Source: Streptomyces adelaidensis (GTDB lineage: Bacteria > Actinomycetota > Actinomycetes > Streptomycetales > Streptomycetaceae). From it: 64,000 nt of DNA. The stretch lies in contig NZ_JAEMUX010000035.1 of assembly GCF_016598475.1 (NCBI RefSeq), positions 1 through 64,000 on the forward strand. Reading direction: 5' to 3'. Position numbers and translations under genes: made by a program. This document shows, one piece after another, positions 61,585 through 64,000 of this stretch (the first letter of the stretch is position 1; every line of letters starts with the position of its first letter). The notes under the pieces are model-generated. The model made no database searches and was not told the origin of the DNA. It worked only from the letters and a program-made list of their open reading frames with translations.

Positions 61585-62742
61585 TCAGCGGGAGGCGGAG
61601 TGCTCGCCGGCCTCGGCCAGGGCTCGGAGTGCCTTGATCGGCTTGCGCATGCCGTAGGCGACAACGGTCGAAGGGCCGTCGGGGCGTTTCCAGGTGAGCA
61701 GTGCGCGTCCGTTCTCCACACTGCCCTCCACAGTGGTGGGTTCACCGGTGAGCGGGAGAGGTCCGACGACCTTGAGGGCGAGGCCCGCGACCTCGGTCCA
61801 GAAGTAGTCGTCGTACGGCGTTCCCGTGGGCGCAAGGCCGAGGGCGGAGGCGGCGGCGACCTTGCCCTGGGCGACGGCGTTGGACCAGAACGGGGCACGC
61901 CGGTCCGGCCCGATGTCGTCGGCGCGGAGATGGGTGACGTCGCCGGCGGCGAACACGCCCGGCACCGCGGTGGCGCAGGTCTCGTCGATGCCTACGCCCA
62001 GTTGTCCGGCCAGGCCCGTGCCCGCCAGCCAGTCCGTGCAGGGCGTCTCCCCCGCGCAGGTCACCACGAGGTCCGCGGTGAGCTCGGTGCCGCCGGGCAG
62101 CATCACGCCGCGCACAGGGTCGCCCGTCGGCACGGCGAAGCCGAACGTCTGCACGCAGCTGATGCCGTATGCCTCGGCGCGTGCGGTGAGCGCGGCGGAC
62201 AGGTAGCCGCCGAGGATCCGCTCCAGCGGCCGGTGGACATCCACGACGGTCACCGGAACGCCACGGGCGGCACACGCGCCGGCCACCTCCATGCCCAGAA
62301 ATCCCGCGCCGACGACGATGGCGGAGGCCGCGGTCTCCAGGCGGCTGCGCAGCAGACGGGCGTCGTCCAGCGTGCGCAGGACGAGTTCGCCGCGTCGGCC
62401 GGGCGCGGCGAGCCGGCGGGCCTCGGCGCCGGTGGCGATGATCAGTGCGTCGTAGCGGAACTCTCGCCCGTCCGTGGTGGTGACGGTACGGCGGCTCGTG
62501 TCGGCCGCGGTGGCGGCCGAGCGGACGATGTGGATGTCGAGCCCGTCGAGATCCTGGAACAGGGCGTCATCGGCGCCGGGGTCCCTGAGGACGGCTTTGG
62601 ACAGCGGTGGGCGCGAGTAGGCGCCGTGTGGTTCGGCGCCGATGATCGTGACCGGGCCGGTGTGACCCAGGGCCCGCAGCTCTCGTGCGGCGGTCGTCCC
62701 GGCGAGCGACTCGCCGACGATGAGCACCGAGCGCGGCGTCAC
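61585..62742 (-). CDS. NAD(P)H-ferredoxin reductase of a P450 system
   Basis: 385 residues from GTG 62742, overlapping the ferredoxin stop as GTGA. The FAD fold is SVLIVGESLAGTTAARELRA with HGAYSRPPLSK, the NAD fold is SAIVVGAGFLGMEVAGACAA, and GVFAAGDVTHLRADDIGPDR precedes the family FWSNAVAQGKVAAAS segment. The reductase C-terminal domain (YFWTEVAGLALKVVG) is present. It passes electrons from NAD(P)H to the neighbouring ferredoxin. Confidence 0.9.
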   Translation of the reverse strand: MTPRSVLIVGESLAGTTAARELRALGHTGPVTIIGAEPHGAYSRPPLSKAVLRDPGADDALFQDLDGLDIHIVRSAATAADTSRRTVTTTDGREFRYDALIIATGAEARRLAAPGRRGELVLRTLDDARLLRSRLETAASAIVVGAGFLGMEVAGACAARGVPVTVVDVHRPLERILGGYLSAALTARAEAYGISCVQTFGFAVPTGDPVRGVMLPGGTELTADLVVTCAGETPCTDWLAGTGLAGQLGVGIDETCATAVPGVFAAGDVTHLRADDIGPDRRAPFWSNAVAQGKVAAASALGLAPTGTPYDDYFWTEVAGLALKVVGPLPLTGEPTTVEGSVENGRALLTWKRPDGPSTVVAYGMRKPIKALRALAEAGEHSASR

Positions 62743-62936
62743 GGCAGCACCCGCAGTGCGGCGACGGGACACACGTTGACGGCCACCCGGGCCGCGGACC
62801 GGTGCTCGTCGGGCACGTCGGCACCATCGAAGTGGTAGGTGAGTTCGGCGTCGTCGTCCAGGCTGAACACTTCGGGTGCCTGGTCCGCGCACAGGCCGTG
62901 GCCTTCGCAGCGGGCGTGGTCGACGGAGATCTGCAT
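62739..62936 (-). CDS. Short ferredoxin, [3Fe-4S] type with His in the cluster motif
   Basis: 65 residues from ATG 62936. The cluster motif is Cys10-x-x-His13-x-x-Cys16 (RCEGHGLCADQAPEVF) plus Cys56 in VNVCPVAALRV. This three-Cys pattern with His in the second position is known from actinobacterial P450 partner ferredoxins. It lies between the P450 and its reductase and should carry electrons between them. Confidence 0.92.
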   Translation of the reverse strand: MQISVDHARCEGHGLCADQAPEVFSLDDDAELTYHFDGADVPDEHRSAARVAVNVCPVAALRVLP

Positions 62937-62984
62937 GATGTTGTCCTTCAGCAAGGGGTTCTGACCGGAGCAAGCGGCAGCCGT

Positions 62985-64000
62985 CTAGGCGGGGATGAGG
63001 GCGAGCGGGAGGCGCTCGTAGCGGTGGATGAGGTTGTTCAGAGCCCACTCGGGCGTGCCGGTCGACTCGATCCGGTCGACGCGGGCGACCAGGGCGCGAA
63101 GCATCGCGGAGGTCTCCATGCGGGCCAGCCCTTGTCCGGCGCAGCCGTGGGTGCCCTGTCCGAAGCCGAGTTGGCGGCTGGCGTCGCGGCGGATGTCGAA
63201 GGTGTCCGGGTCGTCCCACTCCAGCGGGTCGCGGTTGGCGGAACCGTAGACGACCAGCACCCGGGAGCCCGCGGGGAGAGTGGTACCCGCGAGTTCCGTG
63301 TCGCGGGCGACGGTACGGGAGAAGGCCCGGATCGGGGACTCGTAGCGGACGACCTCGTTGACCGCGTTCGGGATCAGGCTCGGGTCCGCCTTCAGCAGGC
63401 GCCACTGTTCGGGGTGGGTGGCGAACAGGTGCAGGGCGCTGGAGATGGCGCTGATCGTGGTGTCCAGGGAGGGCGCCAGGTAGTCGATCATCAGCTTGGC
63501 GCACTCGTCGGGCATGACCCTGCCCTCGTCGGCCGCGCACTGCAGGTCGTGGCCCATGCTGCCGTCCAGTACGGACCGGTCGCGGACGACGCGGCGGGCG
63601 TAGCGCATCATGCCGAGGGACGAGGGAAGGCTGCGCACGGCCTGGCGGTTGGCGGGGCCCAGTCCGTCGAAGGCGGCGCCGGCCCAGCGCAGCAGGTGTT
63701 CGCGACCATCCTGGGGCCAGCCGATGAAGTCGGGGACGACGGACATGGGCAGGGCCGTGGCGAGTTCCACTCCGTCGACGTTCCGGCCGGCGACAGCGGC
63801 CTCGACGACCTCGGCGGCCTGCTCCTCCACGGCGGCCGCCATCGCGCGCAGGGCCTTGGGAGTGAGCCGGTGGGCCACCTGGCGGCGGCGTCGGGCGTGG
63901 TCCTCGCCGTCGCTGAAGAGGGTGGTGCCCCGTCCCACGCGGTTGGCGAGGGGGTTGAGGGCGACGCCCCCGCCGGAGATGAACGTCTCGTCGTCGAGGA
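62985..64000 (-). CDS. Cytochrome P450, N-terminus beyond the window
   Basis: The visible C-terminal 338 codons run in from the right edge (VALNPLANRVGRGTTLFSDG, EDHARRRRQVAHRLTPKALR). The I-helix is IDYLAPSLDTTISAISSALH with the oxygen-activating Asp-Thr, the K-helix ExxR is NEVVRYESPIRAF, and the heme loop GFGQGTHGCAGQGLARME holds the Cys ligand. A bacterial class I P450, fed by the ferredoxin 48 bases downstream. The substrate is unknown; the facing aromatic cluster suggests a phenolic or methoxy-aromatic compound. Confidence 0.92.
   Translation of the reverse strand, partial: LDDETFISGGGVALNPLANRVGRGTTLFSDGEDHARRRRQVAHRLTPKALRAMAAAVEEQAAEVVEAAVAGRNVDGVELATALPMSVVPDFIGWPQDGREHLLRWAGAAFDGLGPANRQAVRSLPSSLGMMRYARRVVRDRSVLDGSMGHDLQCAADEGRVMPDECAKLMIDYLAPSLDTTISAISSALHLFATHPEQWRLLKADPSLIPNAVNEVVRYESPIRAFSRTVARDTELAGTTLPAGSRVLVVYGSANRDPLEWDDPDTFDIRRDASRQLGFGQGTHGCAGQGLARMETSAMLRALVARVDRIESTGTPEWALNNLIHRYERLPLALIPA

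Overview
This is a high-GC, gene-dense stretch that looks like a Streptomyces chromosome, probably an accessory or arm region. The signs are strong G/C preference at third codon positions, GTG starts, GTGA/ATGA start-stop overlaps, a GerW-type sporulation protein, DUF664, twin-arginine signal peptides, very many regulators, and many gene remnants. No rRNA, tRNA or CRISPR array was seen.

Layout. 1-7.6 kb: thioesterase with a divergent HxlR regulator, a TetR regulator, two alpha/beta hydrolases, a frameshifted secreted serine hydrolase cut by an IS3 remnant, an APH-type kinase, an integrase fragment and a decayed third hydrolase. 7.6-17.7 kb: a carbohydrate region with GH43, a PfkB sugar kinase, a GH95-like remnant, a frameshifted pectate-lyase-fold protein and a secreted GH29 fucosidase. 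A DesK/DesR-like two-component pair and small remnants (DUF664, LUD) lie inside it. 17.9-19.8 kb: remnants and GerW. 19.8-33.2 kb: a PucR regulator followed by a co-directional catabolic cluster (ThDP E1-like enzyme, FAH hydrolase, VOC/extradiol-type protein, two flavin monooxygenases, two alpha/beta hydrolases, amidohydrolase, MFS transporter).

33.3-45.4 kb: a leftward block of nine genes. It holds VTC-domain protein, DUF4956 membrane protein, CotH-like kinase, OmpR-type regulator and kinase, GT2-GtrA, GT39, and a second paralogous regulator/kinase pair. The CotH and GT39 products share GMPSGMP-type low-complexity repeats. I regard this as the best candidate for a poorly described envelope system. 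45.5-47.1 kb: remnants of SDR, MFS, M24 and IclR genes. 47.2-51.9 kb: a TetR/DHA2 efflux pair, a single-chain double MarR protein and a gentisate dioxygenase remnant. 52-57.3 kb: an RND-type permease with a NarL-type two-component pair. 57.5-64 kb: a second aromatic-type cluster (VOC, flavin monooxygenase, FAH, IclR) facing a cytochrome P450, ferredoxin and ferredoxin reductase set that runs off the right edge.

Many otherwise good genes carry one-base frameshifts, several in or next to G/C runs. Some 'pseudogenes' here may therefore be sequence errors. All functions come from reading translated motifs; no database search was possible.
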